Below are positions 27,016 to 37,008 of a DNA stretch of 64,000 nt, piece after piece (the stretch's first letter is position 1; each line of letters begins with the position of its first letter). This DNA comes from Cyanothece sp. BG0011 (GTDB taxonomy: Bacteria > Cyanobacteriota > Cyanobacteriia > Cyanobacteriales > Microcystaceae). A model generated the notes under the pieces. That model saw nothing but the letters and a program-made list of their open reading frames with translations, did no database searches and was not told the origin of the DNA. The stretch covers positions 1 to 64,000 of the forward strand of contig NZ_PRLH01000048.1 of assembly GCF_003013815.1 (NCBI RefSeq), in the 5' to 3' direction. Position numbers and translations under genes: made by a program.

Positions 27016-27312
27016 ATGAAATCTACCTATTCTCTGAAATTATATATTGCTAGTAATACAGTTAATTCTCAACTAGCTATAACCACTCTCACTGAAATTT
27101 ATCATGATGATCTCAACGATGATTACCACATAGAAATTATTGATATTTTAGATAACTTCGAGAAAGCTGAAACCGAAAAAATTGTTGCTATTCCCACACT
27201 ACTCCTACAGTCAGCGTCTTCCTCTCAAAGAAGGCTTGTAGGTAATTTATCTGATCGAAAACAAGTGTTACAAGAGATTAAAATGTTGCAACAAAATGCA
27301 GCTTATAATTAG
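27016..27312 (+). CDS. KaiB-family protein (solo paralogue)
   Basis: 98 residues with the KaiB thioredoxin-like pattern: YSLKLYIASNTVNSQLAITTL, YHIEIIDILDNFEKAETEKIVAIPTLL and RRLVGNLSDRKQVLQEI. In the clock, KaiB switches fold to bind KaiC; divergent paralogues act in stress responses or other signalling. No kaiA or kaiC is adjacent, and residues around the fold-switch region (LLLQSASSSQ instead of the Pro-rich LAKILPPPVR) differ from KaiB1, so I call it a divergent paralogue rather than the core clock gene. Confidence 0.85.
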   Translation: MKSTYSLKLYIASNTVNSQLAITTLTEIYHDDLNDDYHIEIIDILDNFEKAETEKIVAIPTLLLQSASSSQRRLVGNLSDRKQVLQEIKMLQQNAAYN

Positions 27313-27916
27313 CTACCTGTTAATAACCCTTTGATCGACTAGAACTTATATTCTAGGCAGGAGGGTATCCTCAGCAGAGCAAAAACTGACAAGTTCTGGC
27401 TGCAAGGGAGACGAGCGACCCCGGTCGGGTTCCCCGACAAGCGTGAACGCGCGAGGAGTGGAGAGCAGGGGAGATGTTTTTAAGTCTTTAATGAGCAAAA
27501 AAAGACATTTTAAGATGTTTATAACCTAGTAATATGATATATTCTCATTATTACCTGTGTTTTAAACTATTTTCTTTCTCCCTTGCTCCGATCTTCCCCC
27601 TCCCCTGCAATCTTAACTAGGATCTTTGTGATCTACTGATCCTCGGGAGGAGGTATAGGCAACGAAAATCCCCATAAGAATGTTTTCCATATTCCCTTGG
27701 TTTCCTTCTCTTCCTAGTCTTCCTGGTGCAAGCATGGTCTCCAAGGGAAAAAAAATTATGTTAGTGAAGATTTTGTATGCTATGATTATAAACGAGCATT
27801 GTAAATCGGTTCAAAGAGTAGGTTAATATAACTGACTGGTATTCCTGTTAAGTATCCACAGCATTCTCTCCGACATCTCAATCTCCACAAGTTCATTCAA
27901 AACAGAGACAAATTTT
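27313..27916. other. Gene-free spacer between kaiB homologue and RRM gene
   Basis: Holds the dispersed repeat at 27405-27475 (separate entry), a pyrimidine-rich stretch (ctttctcccttgctccgatc) at 27580-27600, and the leader of the RRM gene. Cold-inducible rbp genes of cyanobacteria have long 5' leaders, so part of 27780-27916 is probably transcribed. No further gene is seen. Confidence 0.45.
27405..27475 (+). repeat. Dispersed repeat, copy 1 (central hairpin GTCGGG/CCCGAC)
   Basis: Block GGGAGACGAGCGACCCC, then a perfect hairpin GTCGGG-TTC-CCCGAC, then AACGCGCGAGGA. A second copy occurs in the opposite orientation at 48721-48788 with the same outer blocks but an unrelated, equally perfect hairpin (GCGCCGT-CTT-ACGGCGC). 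GC content is much higher than the surroundings. No coding frame is evident. Confidence 0.8.
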
Positions 27917-28162
27917 ATGTCAATTTATGTAGGAAACCTCGCTTATGAGGTAACAGACGCAGACCTTAACACAGTATTTTCTGATTATGGTTCTGTCAAG
28001 CGCATTCATATCCCTACAGATCGTGAAACGGGTCGTCCTAGAGGTTTTGCTTTTGTAGAAATGAATACAGAAGAAGAAGAAAGCAAAGCCATTGACACCT
28101 TAGATGGTGCAGAATGGATGGGACGTTCTATGAAAGTTAACCAAGCGCGCCCCCGTAACTAA
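27917..28162 (+). CDS. rbp: RRM-domain RNA-binding protein (Rbp)
   Basis: 81 residues, a single RNA recognition motif: RNP2 IYVGNL (3-8) and RNP1 RGFAFVEM (41-48). This short type, without the Gly-rich C-terminal tail, is known in cyanobacteria, where Rbp proteins are often cold-induced and can target mRNAs. The gene is monocistronic, with a terminator at 28214-28248. Regulation by temperature is inferred from the family. Confidence 0.95.
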   Translation: MSIYVGNLAYEVTDADLNTVFSDYGSVKRIHIPTDRETGRPRGFAFVEMNTEEEESKAIDTLDGAEWMGRSMKVNQARPRN

Positions 28163-28213
28163 TGAGTTATCACCATAGCTTCTAAAAAAAGTTGAAGTTA
28201 TTTTAAACAATGC

Positions 28214-28248
28214 AAAAAGCACTTTTTCAAGGAGAAGGTGCTTTTTTT
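28214..28248 (+). terminator. Rho-independent terminator of the rbp gene
   Basis: AAAAAGCACTTTTTC, loop AAGG, AGAAGGTGCTTTTTTT: a 12-bp stem with a few GU pairs followed by seven T, 51 bases after the rbp stop. Confidence 0.85.
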
Positions 28249-28421
28249 ATCGTAATTAATTGGGGCTAAAACCCTGTCTTTTAAAGGAAATCGTTTTTGA
28301 GACAGCGCGTAAATCTTAGTTTCAGAAACAACGTCTGACTTCCTTAATATTATATAATGAAAATGAAAACTCAAGATTATTATGAGTTTCTTACGATTTG
28401 TTAATTATTTAAGGGATAATC

Positions 28422-28715
28422 ATGGCTAAAGAGAAAGTTATTGAATTTTTAGGTGAGGCTGCGAAAAATCAAGACCTCAAAGAACAATTACAGACCGTCA
28501 AAAACCCAGATGAATTAACCTCATTAGCTAAAGAAAAAGGGTTTGAATTTTCATCGGAAAATGTCGACGAAGCGTTAGAGGAATTAAAGCAGAAGCCCGG
28601 ATTTTTTGGTAAATTAGCAGAAGCGATCGCCGAAGCGTTTAGTCCCCCTCATGATAACGTTCCCCCTTCTATCGGCGCACAACCCTATAGTGGTGATAGT
28701 AACACCAATTCATAA
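28422..28715 (+). CDS. Nif11-domain protein
   Basis: 97 residues. Residues 1-60 match the Nif11 domain (short helices, LTSLAKEKGFEFSSENVDEAL), the family found near nitrogenase genes and as leader regions of ribosomal peptide precursors. The C-terminus (about 75-97, SPPHDNVPPSIGAQPYSGDS) is Pro/Ser rich with no Cys and no double-Gly protease site, and there is no modification enzyme nearby, so it is not an obvious peptide precursor. A small hairpin (AAACTCA/TGAGTTT, 28366-28388) lies in its leader. Confidence 0.8.
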   Translation: MAKEKVIEFLGEAAKNQDLKEQLQTVKNPDELTSLAKEKGFEFSSENVDEALEELKQKPGFFGKLAEAIAEAFSPPHDNVPPSIGAQPYSGDSNTNS

Positions 28716-28770
28716 TGAATTGCTTCCCAAAAAATTATCATAGAACAGGCGACAACAAAGTCATTATTTT

Positions 28771-31725
28771 CTATTCGATCTGGGCCTTGTTGTCTGTTCT
28801 TTTTCTTAGGAGAAAACGCCACAATTCTCCTATCCATAATACGAGAGAGGTTCCCAAAACAATCCAGACCCAATCTTTTAAGGAAAGAGGAACCGTTCTA
28901 AATAGTTTACCTCCCCACTGAACGATCACAATTTGTCCTAAAAAGATTATAGTCGTAATAGCTAAAAAAGCCTTGTTGTCTCCTAATCCTTGCCAAAACC
29001 ATTCTTTTAAACTAAAACAACGAGTATTAAATAAATTCCAAAATTGTAAGAAAACAAAAACAGCAAAAAAGATAGAAAGTTCATAGGGGTTGACCGCTCC
29101 ATCTCTCTCTAAATAAACTAAAAATCCCATTAAAAACAGTAAAAAGATAATCCCTGTTCCAATGATAATCTTCAACATTTTGGGAGAAATAATAAACTCT
29201 TGAGGATGACGAGGGGGTTGATTCATCACCGTTTCGTGAGGAGGTTCCGTGGCTAAAGCTAAGGCTGCAAAGGTATCCATAATTAAATTGATCCAAAGCA
29301 TTTGTGTCACCGTTAAAGGCAAAGAAATACCAATAAATAGACCAAAAAAAGCAATGCCTAAAGCCACAATATTAACGGTTAATTGAAACATCAAAAATCG
29401 TTGAATATTCTCATATAATGATCGTCCCCACATCACCGCCGTGACAATACTATTAAAGGAATCATCTAATAAAATGATATCACTGGCTTCTTTTGCGATC
29501 GCTGTTCCACTGCCCATCGATAAACCCACCTGGGCCTGTTTTAAAGCAGCAGCATCATTAGTTCCATCCCCTGTAACTGCGACAACTTCACCGTTTTCTT
29601 GTAATAGTTTGACTAATCTTAGTTTATCTAATGGGGTGGCTCTTGATAATACTTTTAAGGTTTTGATGACTTCTTTTGCTTCCTTATCTTCAAGTTGCTT
29701 AAACTGTTGACCGGTTAGATGAAAATGAGTCAGATTCTCACAATTTTCTGAAGCATATAAGTTCAGTTTTTTAGCAATTTCCTCGGCTGTTTTTTGACTA
29801 TCTCCTGTGACAATTTTGATTTCAATTCCTGCCTTAAAACAACGGTTAATAGCTTCTATAATATCGGGACGCAATGGATCAGTAATCGCAAAAAATCCTA
29901 ACCAAATCAAATCATGATTAACATTGTTAATATCTTCTTCTCTTACCTGATTATCTAAATAACTATAAGCCAATCCTAAAACTCTTAGACCTCTTTCTTG
30001 ATATTTCTCAAAAGTTTCTAACCATTGATTTTTATTATCTAAATTTTTGATTCCTGCTGAAGTTAATTGTTGAGAACAGTGAGATAAAACAATCTCAGGC
30101 GCACCTTTTAAATAGATAATATTGCCTGTCATAACACTAGAGTTACCCACTGTCATCATATACTTTTGCTCAGGAGAAAATGGCAATTGAGTGATAACCT
30201 GAAAATGATGACGATAGGGAAGATAATCAACACTTTGGCGGTCTAACCATGATAATAAAGCCGTTTCTGTTACATTACCTATGGGAGAAAAACTATCTTG
30301 AGAAGTCCTTTCTAAGTCGGCGGTACTATTAGCAGAAATTCCTTCATAAATTATATTTTGATAAACTTGTTTTTGTGTCGTTTTTGAAGCATTCATACAA
30401 GGAAAATTAGCTACTTCAACTTGCATTTTATTTTGGGTTAATGTCCCTGTTTTATCAGAACAAATAACCGTAGCAGCCCCAATGGTTTCACAAGCGTGCA
30501 TTCGTCTTACTAAATTATTCATGGCCGCCATTTTTCCCATACTATAAGCAAGGGATAAAGTGACGCTCATAGCTAACCCTTCAGGGACAGCCACCACAAT
30601 AATGGTAACAGCAACCATAAAATAATTTAAAATAATAATTCCCACGGATGGCGGCAAGATAATATCGTTAAAATCATGGCTCCATCCCCGGAAATAAATA
30701 ACGGCAATACCCCCCAAAAAAAGAAGTAAGCCACTTGCCAAACTCAATGACCAGGAATTAAGGGAATAACTCGTCAAAAATTTAGGTAAACTAAAAGATA
30801 AATTGAGGGCATCTAAGCCTTCTTTGATAATCGGAACCCAAACCGGAATTAAGATAAGAATACTACTAATAATAATCAAACTTAAAACATAAATTTGTGG
30901 AGAGGTGAGAGCAAGGGTTTTACTCAATAATCCTTGAACTAACAGTCCTAAAAAAGTCAGTCCTGCCATTAATAAACCAATAATTCCAATTAAATTACTT
31001 AATTTTTCTAATTGAATATTTAAAGGAGTTAATGAACTATTTTCAATGGAAATGACCGCTTGAGCCACTTGGCCAATTTCACTGCGATCGCCCACAGCGG
31101 TCACTTGAAAAACCCCATGACCTTGAGCCACAATGGTGCTGCGATAAACCTGAAAAGGAGGATAGGTTTGTTGTTGAGAATGAGCCGATAAAATAGTAGA
31201 TTTAGGTAACTTTTTAACCGCCTTAGATTCACCTGTAATTTTAGCTTGATCCACTAAGAGACTGACTGCTTCTAACAGTTCTCCATCCGCTGGAACCTCA
31301 TCCCCTTGTTCCATATAAACGAGATCACCGACCACTAAATCTTGACGAGAAATTTGGGTAAATTTATGATCACGAATGACTTTAACCGGAGTTTGATCAT
31401 AAACATGATTCAGTAAATCAAACGCTTTATTTGCCCGATATTCATTAACAAAAGCAAGGGTTGTGGCCAAAAAAATAGCCATCAAAATGCCCAACGCTTC
31501 TGTATATTCTCCTTCAATTATGCCAACCGCTAAAGCGATGATAGCAGCAATCATTAAAACACGAATCACAGGGTCACTAAACTTATCTAAATAAAGAGAC
31601 CACCAAGAAATGGGTTGGGGAGGGGTTAAAATATTGCTACCATAATGATGACGACTTGACTGGACTTGTTCAGAAGTCAAGCCACTATAAATCAAAGGGC
31701 GATCGCTTGTGTCAGGGGAAACCAT
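28771..31725 (-). CDS. P-type Ca2+-transporting ATPase (P2 type)
   Basis: 984 residues. TGES (164-167), phosphorylation site SDKTGTLTQ (Asp424), KGAPE, GDGTNDAAALKQA hinge, and PEGL in helix M4 (381-384) with NLIMDTFAALALATEPP in M6 are present; PEGL and this M6 sequence are typical of plasma-membrane-type (P2B) calcium pumps. It exports or sequesters Ca2+ using ATP. Odd: the stretch between M3 and M4 (about 275-345) contains two additional hydrophobic segments (VLSLIIISSILILIPVWVPI and LSLASGLLLFLGGIAVIYF) not usual in P2 pumps. The 3' end lies 55 bases from the convergent Nif11 gene stop. Confidence 0.92.
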   Translation of the reverse strand: MVSPDTSDRPLIYSGLTSEQVQSSRHHYGSNILTPPQPISWWSLYLDKFSDPVIRVLMIAAIIALAVGIIEGEYTEALGILMAIFLATTLAFVNEYRANKAFDLLNHVYDQTPVKVIRDHKFTQISRQDLVVGDLVYMEQGDEVPADGELLEAVSLLVDQAKITGESKAVKKLPKSTILSAHSQQQTYPPFQVYRSTIVAQGHGVFQVTAVGDRSEIGQVAQAVISIENSSLTPLNIQLEKLSNLIGIIGLLMAGLTFLGLLVQGLLSKTLALTSPQIYVLSLIIISSILILIPVWVPIIKEGLDALNLSFSLPKFLTSYSLNSWSLSLASGLLLFLGGIAVIYFRGWSHDFNDIILPPSVGIIILNYFMVAVTIIVVAVPEGLAMSVTLSLAYSMGKMAAMNNLVRRMHACETIGAATVICSDKTGTLTQNKMQVEVANFPCMNASKTTQKQVYQNIIYEGISANSTADLERTSQDSFSPIGNVTETALLSWLDRQSVDYLPYRHHFQVITQLPFSPEQKYMMTVGNSSVMTGNIIYLKGAPEIVLSHCSQQLTSAGIKNLDNKNQWLETFEKYQERGLRVLGLAYSYLDNQVREEDINNVNHDLIWLGFFAITDPLRPDIIEAINRCFKAGIEIKIVTGDSQKTAEEIAKKLNLYASENCENLTHFHLTGQQFKQLEDKEAKEVIKTLKVLSRATPLDKLRLVKLLQENGEVVAVTGDGTNDAAALKQAQVGLSMGSGTAIAKEASDIILLDDSFNSIVTAVMWGRSLYENIQRFLMFQLTVNIVALGIAFFGLFIGISLPLTVTQMLWINLIMDTFAALALATEPPHETVMNQPPRHPQEFIISPKMLKIIIGTGIIFLLFLMGFLVYLERDGAVNPYELSIFFAVFVFLQFWNLFNTRCFSLKEWFWQGLGDNKAFLAITTIIFLGQIVIVQWGGKLFRTVPLSLKDWVWIVLGTSLVLWIGELWRFLLRKRTDNKAQIE

Positions 31726-32018
31726 CCCAGACCTCTACCTAGTATTTTTTCCATCATAACGAGCCAACATAGGAAAGTAATAGAATTGTTGAGTTTAATT
31801 GACTCGAAGGAGTAACAGAGGCATGATAAAAAAAGAGAAATAGTCACAATGTGAGAGGGTTAACGGCAATTTTGGGACTGAATCAAACAGTCTAGTATCT
31901 ATCCTGGGTTTTCTCTCAAGAAATCTCCGATCTCAAAGGGAAAAATCTTGTCTTTTGTGCCTATAAAAAACTTGATAAAGTATCCTGTCTTAGCAGTTTC
32001 CTACCGGTGTCATCATTT

Positions 32019-33947
32019 ATGCTTGTTTGTCCCCAATGTCACTCAGAAAATTCCAACAATAGTCAAGTTTGTCAACAGTGCCAAACATCCTTGACCCATC
32101 AAACCTGTCCTCAATGTGGTCATAATAACCCGTTTTCTCAAGCTAATTGCTCAGAATGTGGTGCCTTCATTGGGAAACTTTGGCAGGTGATTTTAAGCCA
32201 ACCCATCAACAGTGATCAGACAAACGATAATTTAACCTTTGATAACCATTATCTCGATCTCGGACAAAGATATCAAATTTGGCCCCTAGCAGAAAAAGAG
32301 ACCTTTAAGGTCATTGCCACCACTGCTACCCATATCTTTTATCAGGCCCAAGTGCTTGACTGTCAACCCTTAGAAAAAGCCACCCTACAAACATTAGTCA
32401 ATCAAGTCTCAGACCTATTAAAAGAAAGCGAAGAAGACGATCCCACCCTGCTATGGAAGCAAATGAATATTCCTTCCCTTGCCTTCCCCTATTTGCTCCT
32501 CAAAGACTTAACCCCTATTGTTCCTGAAGTTTATGACGGTTGGATCGATAACGAAACAGAAGTGATCTTATTAGGCGATCGCACCCATTGGCCAACCATT
32601 CAGGATCTACTGATCAATCACTCCTTACTCACCCTCCAGATTATTTATTGGCTTAATCAAATGGTTACGCTTTGGAAAAGTTTAACCGTTATCAACTATT
32701 GTCAAAGTCTCCTGGTAGAAGATAACCTGAGACTCGATGAAGATCAAAGTTTCGGATTAGTGAAATTATATCCCGATCGCCCCAATGATCCCCCATCCCT
32801 ACAACAATTAGGTCAATTATGGCAAAGTTGGTTTAACAAAGGGGGTTATCCCGCTACCAGTAAACTGGCCACCCTCATTCAACAAGTGGCCGAAGGAAAG
32901 CTCAACCAAGTCGCCCAATTACGCTTACAACTGCAAGATTTAGCAGCAGAGCAACAAATGACTGAAGATGAGCAACTCCCCCCCCAATCTTCCCCCAATT
33001 CTAGGGACTTTGTTGAGGAAGAATTACCCGAATTTCAAGGGGAATTTTTGAGTGGTCAATTAGAAGAAATCCCAACCACCACAGATATTGCCAATGATGC
33101 CACTGCAGTCTTACCGATGGAATTGTTTAACTTAACGGCTTTAGGATGCACCGACCGAGGACGACAGCGACATCACAATGAAGATTATTTTGGCATGAAA
33201 ACCAACGTCACTATTCGACAAAATAATCAAGACACTTTGGTAGAGGGTCGAGGACTCTATATTGTTTGTGATGGGATGGGAGGTCATGCCGCCGGAGAAG
33301 TGGCCAGTGAAATGGCCGTCGAAACCCTAGAAAACTTCTTCGCCCAACATTGGCAAAAAGACTTTCCTGACCAAGAAACTATTTTACAAGGCATTTTATT
33401 AGCTAATCAAAATCTCTACACTGTTAATCAAAGTAACGCTAGTTCTGGCAGTGGACGCATGGGAACCACGTTGGTCTTAATTTTAGTCGATCAGACAAAA
33501 GTGGCAGTGGCTCACGTCGGAGACAGTCGAGTTTACTCCATTAGTCGCAAAAAGGGACTCGAACAATTGACCATTGATCACGAAGTGGGACAGAGGGCCA
33601 TTCAAAGTGGAGTTGAGCCAAAATTAGCCTATGCTAGACCCGATGCCTATCAACTTACCCAAGCCCTAGGCCCCCACGATAATAAATACATACAACCGGA
33701 TATTCGATTTTTAGACGTTGTTGAAGACACTATATTTCTACTCTGTTCTGATGGTTTGTGTGACAATGATTTAGTAGAAGACCATTGGGAAACCTATCTA
33801 TTACCCTTACTCAGTTCGAGTCAATCTTTGGATAAAGGAATGACTCAATTAATCGACTTTGCTAATAGCTACAACGGTCATGATAATATTACTGCCGTTT
33901 TGGTTCGTGTCAAAATTCGCCCCAAAGTTGACCCTAAGGATTGGTAA
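32019..33947 (+). CDS. PP2C-family Ser/Thr phosphatase with N-terminal zinc ribbons
   Basis: 642 residues from the ATG at 32019; a GTG at 32007 is an alternative start. Two zinc ribbons open the protein: CPQCHSENSNNSQVCQQC and CPQCGHNNPFSQANCSECG. A middle region of ~300 residues resembles a degenerate kinase-like fold without catalytic motifs. The PP2C domain (about 365-635) is complete: TDRGRQRHHNEDYFG, VCDGMGGHAAGEVAS, AHVGDSRVY, LLCSDGLCDND, GHDNITAVLV. It should remove phosphate from Ser/Thr proteins using Mn2+ or Mg2+, opposing Hanks-type kinases; no kinase gene is in the window. It is ended by the strong terminator at 33954. Confidence 0.9.
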   Translation: MLVCPQCHSENSNNSQVCQQCQTSLTHQTCPQCGHNNPFSQANCSECGAFIGKLWQVILSQPINSDQTNDNLTFDNHYLDLGQRYQIWPLAEKETFKVIATTATHIFYQAQVLDCQPLEKATLQTLVNQVSDLLKESEEDDPTLLWKQMNIPSLAFPYLLLKDLTPIVPEVYDGWIDNETEVILLGDRTHWPTIQDLLINHSLLTLQIIYWLNQMVTLWKSLTVINYCQSLLVEDNLRLDEDQSFGLVKLYPDRPNDPPSLQQLGQLWQSWFNKGGYPATSKLATLIQQVAEGKLNQVAQLRLQLQDLAAEQQMTEDEQLPPQSSPNSRDFVEEELPEFQGEFLSGQLEEIPTTTDIANDATAVLPMELFNLTALGCTDRGRQRHHNEDYFGMKTNVTIRQNNQDTLVEGRGLYIVCDGMGGHAAGEVASEMAVETLENFFAQHWQKDFPDQETILQGILLANQNLYTVNQSNASSGSGRMGTTLVLILVDQTKVAVAHVGDSRVYSISRKKGLEQLTIDHEVGQRAIQSGVEPKLAYARPDAYQLTQALGPHDNKYIQPDIRFLDVVEDTIFLLCSDGLCDNDLVEDHWETYLLPLLSSSQSLDKGMTQLIDFANSYNGHDNITAVLVRVKIRPKVDPKDW

Positions 33948-33953
33948 CACCAA

Positions 33954-33980
33954 AAAAGCCGGGGTCATGCCCCGGCTTTT
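33954..33980. terminator. Strong bidirectional terminator
   Basis: AAAAGCCGGGG (33954-33964), loop TCATG, CCCCGGCTTTT (33970-33980). Perfect 11-bp stem with A-run and T-run on the two sides. It starts 6 bases after the PP2C gene stop; on the reverse strand it could also end sbtA transcripts. Confidence 0.93.
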
Positions 33981-34124
33981 GGGTGGCCGTGTTTTGTTGT
34001 CCATGGGACCTTGATGCCGACAAAATACTTATTAGTCCAGACCGATAGGCGGCGCGGATGTTGAATAGACACGAGGCAGACCTTGACATAGTGGCTGCGT
34101 TGGTCGAATGCAACCCGTCTGGGA

Positions 34125-35324
34125 TCAGCCACCCATCAGCGCCTGACCAAGTCCAATGAACAGGGGGATTCCTAAAGCAATTGCAACCGGGGTACCTACT
34201 GCTGTGGATGCACCGATGTAGGCAGAGGGATTGGCTGAGGGGATACCGCCTCTTAAAGTAGGAGGACCCGAAATGTCTGAACTGGAGGAAGCAATGACGG
34301 CTAGGATGACAACACCACCTGCACTGAATCCCGTGGCATAGTGGGCAATCATGCCGAGACCGAAGGCAATGAAACCATGCAGTAAAGGTGCAATAAAAGC
34401 ATACACGGCGTACCATTGGGCTACTTTGCGTAGCTCGTTAACTCTTGCCGTTGCTTCCATACCCATTACGATCATTAGGATCGAAAGCAGTCCGCGGAAA
34501 AGAGGCTCGTAGAAGCTTTCATAGACACTTTCAGGTCGGGTTAACAGACCTAGAGCAAGGCCGAGTAATAATGCTGATAAAGCAGAACCCTGAAGGCTGT
34601 CTTTAATAATCGGCCATATTTCCACCCGATTCTCGCGATCTTCGCTAGGATAGCCACTGGCAGTAATGCGTTGGTTACTAGGATGTCCCCCTGAGCTACT
34701 TCCTGAGGGACTGCCTTGATTCATCATATAAGCATCTGCAGTACCACCCTGCTCCATGGCATAAGCAGTTGTTGCAACTTGCTCCTCACCATAAAACTCC
34801 TGCTTGCTACGATATTCATCTGCAGCAGCCCGCTTCTTCTTGTTACTGGTATAAATGCTGGCCAAGACGATCGCAGTCACAAGGGCTGGGATGTCCATAA
34901 AGGGATAGAGTGCCGCAGACCAAGCTTCGTATTCCATCCCTTGCGCGTCGAGTACCGCCAGGCCCGCAGCAAGGGTAGAACCACTCACCGCACCGAACAA
35001 GCCTCCAGTGGCAATGGCATCGACAACTTTGATATTTGGCAACTTGGCCAAGGTGTAGCGCGCGATAAAGACGATCAGAATACCGATTAATACGGCAAAC
35101 ACTGCAGGCAACAGCATCTCAGTTATGTTGGACTCGCGGATCGCAATCCCGCCCTTTAAACCAACTTTAATGAGTAGCATGAAAACGATGAACTTATAGA
35201 TCGCATCTGGAATTTGCAGTCGGCTACTGACGGCAGCTGCCACTGCACCACCAATGAGAAAGCCGAGGGTGGGAGACTGCAATTGCGCCACGAATTTCGT
35301 CAAGAAATCGGATAAGAAATCCAT
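34125..35324 (-). CDS. sbtA: Sodium-dependent bicarbonate transporter SbtA
   Basis: High-affinity, low-flux HCO3-/Na+ symporter of the CO2-concentrating mechanism, in the plasma membrane. 399 residues with ten hydrophobic helices in two halves: LGFLIGGAVAAAV, MLLIKVGLKGGIAIRES, GGLFGAVSGSTLAAGLAVLD in the first and VVILAVIASSSSDISGPPTL, GGIPSANPSAYIGASTAVGT in the second. The central cytoplasmic loop (about 185-245, rich in Gly, Ser, Gln, Met) is longer than in Synechocystis SbtA (374 aa). The start is set by a strong AGGAGGT at 35329-35335; an ATG 21 bases upstream precedes the Shine-Dalgarno itself and is rejected. The gene is visibly GC-richer than its neighbours, and sbtB lies 1.4 kb away in the opposite direction. 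Confidence 0.96.
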   Translation of the reverse strand: MDFLSDFLTKFVAQLQSPTLGFLIGGAVAAAVSSRLQIPDAIYKFIVFMLLIKVGLKGGIAIRESNITEMLLPAVFAVLIGILIVFIARYTLAKLPNIKVVDAIATGGLFGAVSGSTLAAGLAVLDAQGMEYEAWSAALYPFMDIPALVTAIVLASIYTSNKKKRAAADEYRSKQEFYGEEQVATTAYAMEQGGTADAYMMNQGSPSGSSSGGHPSNQRITASGYPSEDRENRVEIWPIIKDSLQGSALSALLLGLALGLLTRPESVYESFYEPLFRGLLSILMIVMGMEATARVNELRKVAQWYAVYAFIAPLLHGFIAFGLGMIAHYATGFSAGGVVILAVIASSSSDISGPPTLRGGIPSANPSAYIGASTAVGTPVAIALGIPLFIGLGQALMGG

Positions 35325-35328
35325 TAAT

Positions 35329-35335
35329 ACCTCCT
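35329..35335 (-). promoter_or_regulatory. Shine-Dalgarno of sbtA
   Basis: On the reverse strand AGGAGGT is followed after 4 bases by ATG at 35324. This is an unusually complete ribosome binding site for a cyanobacterium and decides the sbtA start. Confidence 0.85.
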
Positions 35336-35873
35336 TTCTCCTCATCTAAAGAGGAGTAACTATTGTGATAAGTGAACTTTTAAAATTAGGGGTGGGGTAC
35401 GTTACTGCTACAGCATAGGTACTGTGGGAGAACCTATTAACAGAATGGTCAGAGATGGTTGCTTTCCTCACTAGGTTGCAAGCTAATATCTGTCCTACAT
35501 CACCCTTCATATACTTCGATCTATTAAGAGCGAAATTTGTATGTGTTTAAGTCTATCATTAAAAGTGAAAATTTTTACGTTTCCTCAAATGAATTTGAAA
35601 CGCAATCTCTAATTCAACTCATAAGTTTTTCTTTTTATTGGGCGATCCCCGCCTCTGATTAATGTGAATTGCGATCGCTCTATCTGGGTAATCATCCCAT
35701 CGAAGACATTTTCCAAGACTGCCAAAGATATGAACAATGTCAAACACGAATTTTTGTACTGCTATATATATAAGGTAAATAAGGCAAAGGGCAAAAGTGT
35801 TTCTCTTGCCTGTTGCCTTTTATCTTTAAAATGTCTTAAGAAAAATAGCTAGCCCCTAGGATGGGTTTTATGA
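35336..35873. other. Spacer upstream of sbtA with a GGCAA inverted repeat
   Basis: Should hold the sbtA promoter; I see no operator with confidence. At 35782-35818 AGGCAAAGGGCAA pairs with TTGCCTGTTGCCT (11 of 13), which on the reverse strand would fall just after the small gene 35874-36116 and could serve as its terminator. One HIP1 octamer (GCGATCGC) lies near 35671. The 62-codon frame at 35664 crosses the repeat and is not taken as a gene. Confidence 0.45.
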
Positions 35874-36116
35874 TTAATCCACTGGCAATACCAATGATTC
35901 TGTTGGTGGGGTCGGTTCTAAGGGGGGACTGTAACGAGCAGCGTTAATCCAAATGACGGAAAGCAGTAAACCAACACCGCAACCCATCAAAAAGATCCAA
36001 CCGTGGGAGGGTTCTAAAACACAAAGCAAACGACGATTACTGCCATATACCTGTACGAGCCATCCCTCATTCGTCTCCAACTTTGGCTGTGACTGCTTCG
36101 ATTCAAACTGATTCAT
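35874..36116 (-). CDS. Small single-pass membrane protein upstream of sbtA
   Basis: 80 residues. A polar N-terminal half (MNQFESKQSQPKLETNEGW) is followed by one TM helix (WIFLMGCGVGLLLSVIWI, about 40-57) and a Pro-rich tail (SPPLEPTPPTE). The N-terminus should be cytoplasmic. It shares strand with sbtA and the moderate GC content of the sbt region, which suggests it belongs with the transporter, but I do not recognise its family. Role in SbtA function is a guess from position only. Confidence 0.6.
   Translation of the reverse strand: MNQFESKQSQPKLETNEGWLVQVYGSNRRLLCVLEPSHGWIFLMGCGVGLLLSVIWINAARYSPPLEPTPPTESLVLPVD

Positions 36117-37008
<892 letters not shown>

Noticed and set aside
28422-28715. 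Nif11 gene as a ribosomal peptide (RiPP) precursor
   Set aside because: The tail has no Cys, no double-Gly site, and no modification or export enzyme lies nearby.
28715-28921. 68-codon frame after the Nif11 gene
   Set aside because: It overlaps the 3' end of the calcium ATPase gene on the other strand and has no family likeness.
33934-34416. 160-codon reverse frame over the sbtA 3' end
   Set aside because: It overlaps sbtA in another frame and is Cys/His/Arg-rich in a way typical of out-of-frame GC-rich DNA.
35336-35873. CmpR or NdhR/CcmR operators upstream of sbtA
   Set aside because: I looked for LysR-type TTA-N7/8-TAA and related sites, but the matches in AT-rich DNA are not specific enough to report.
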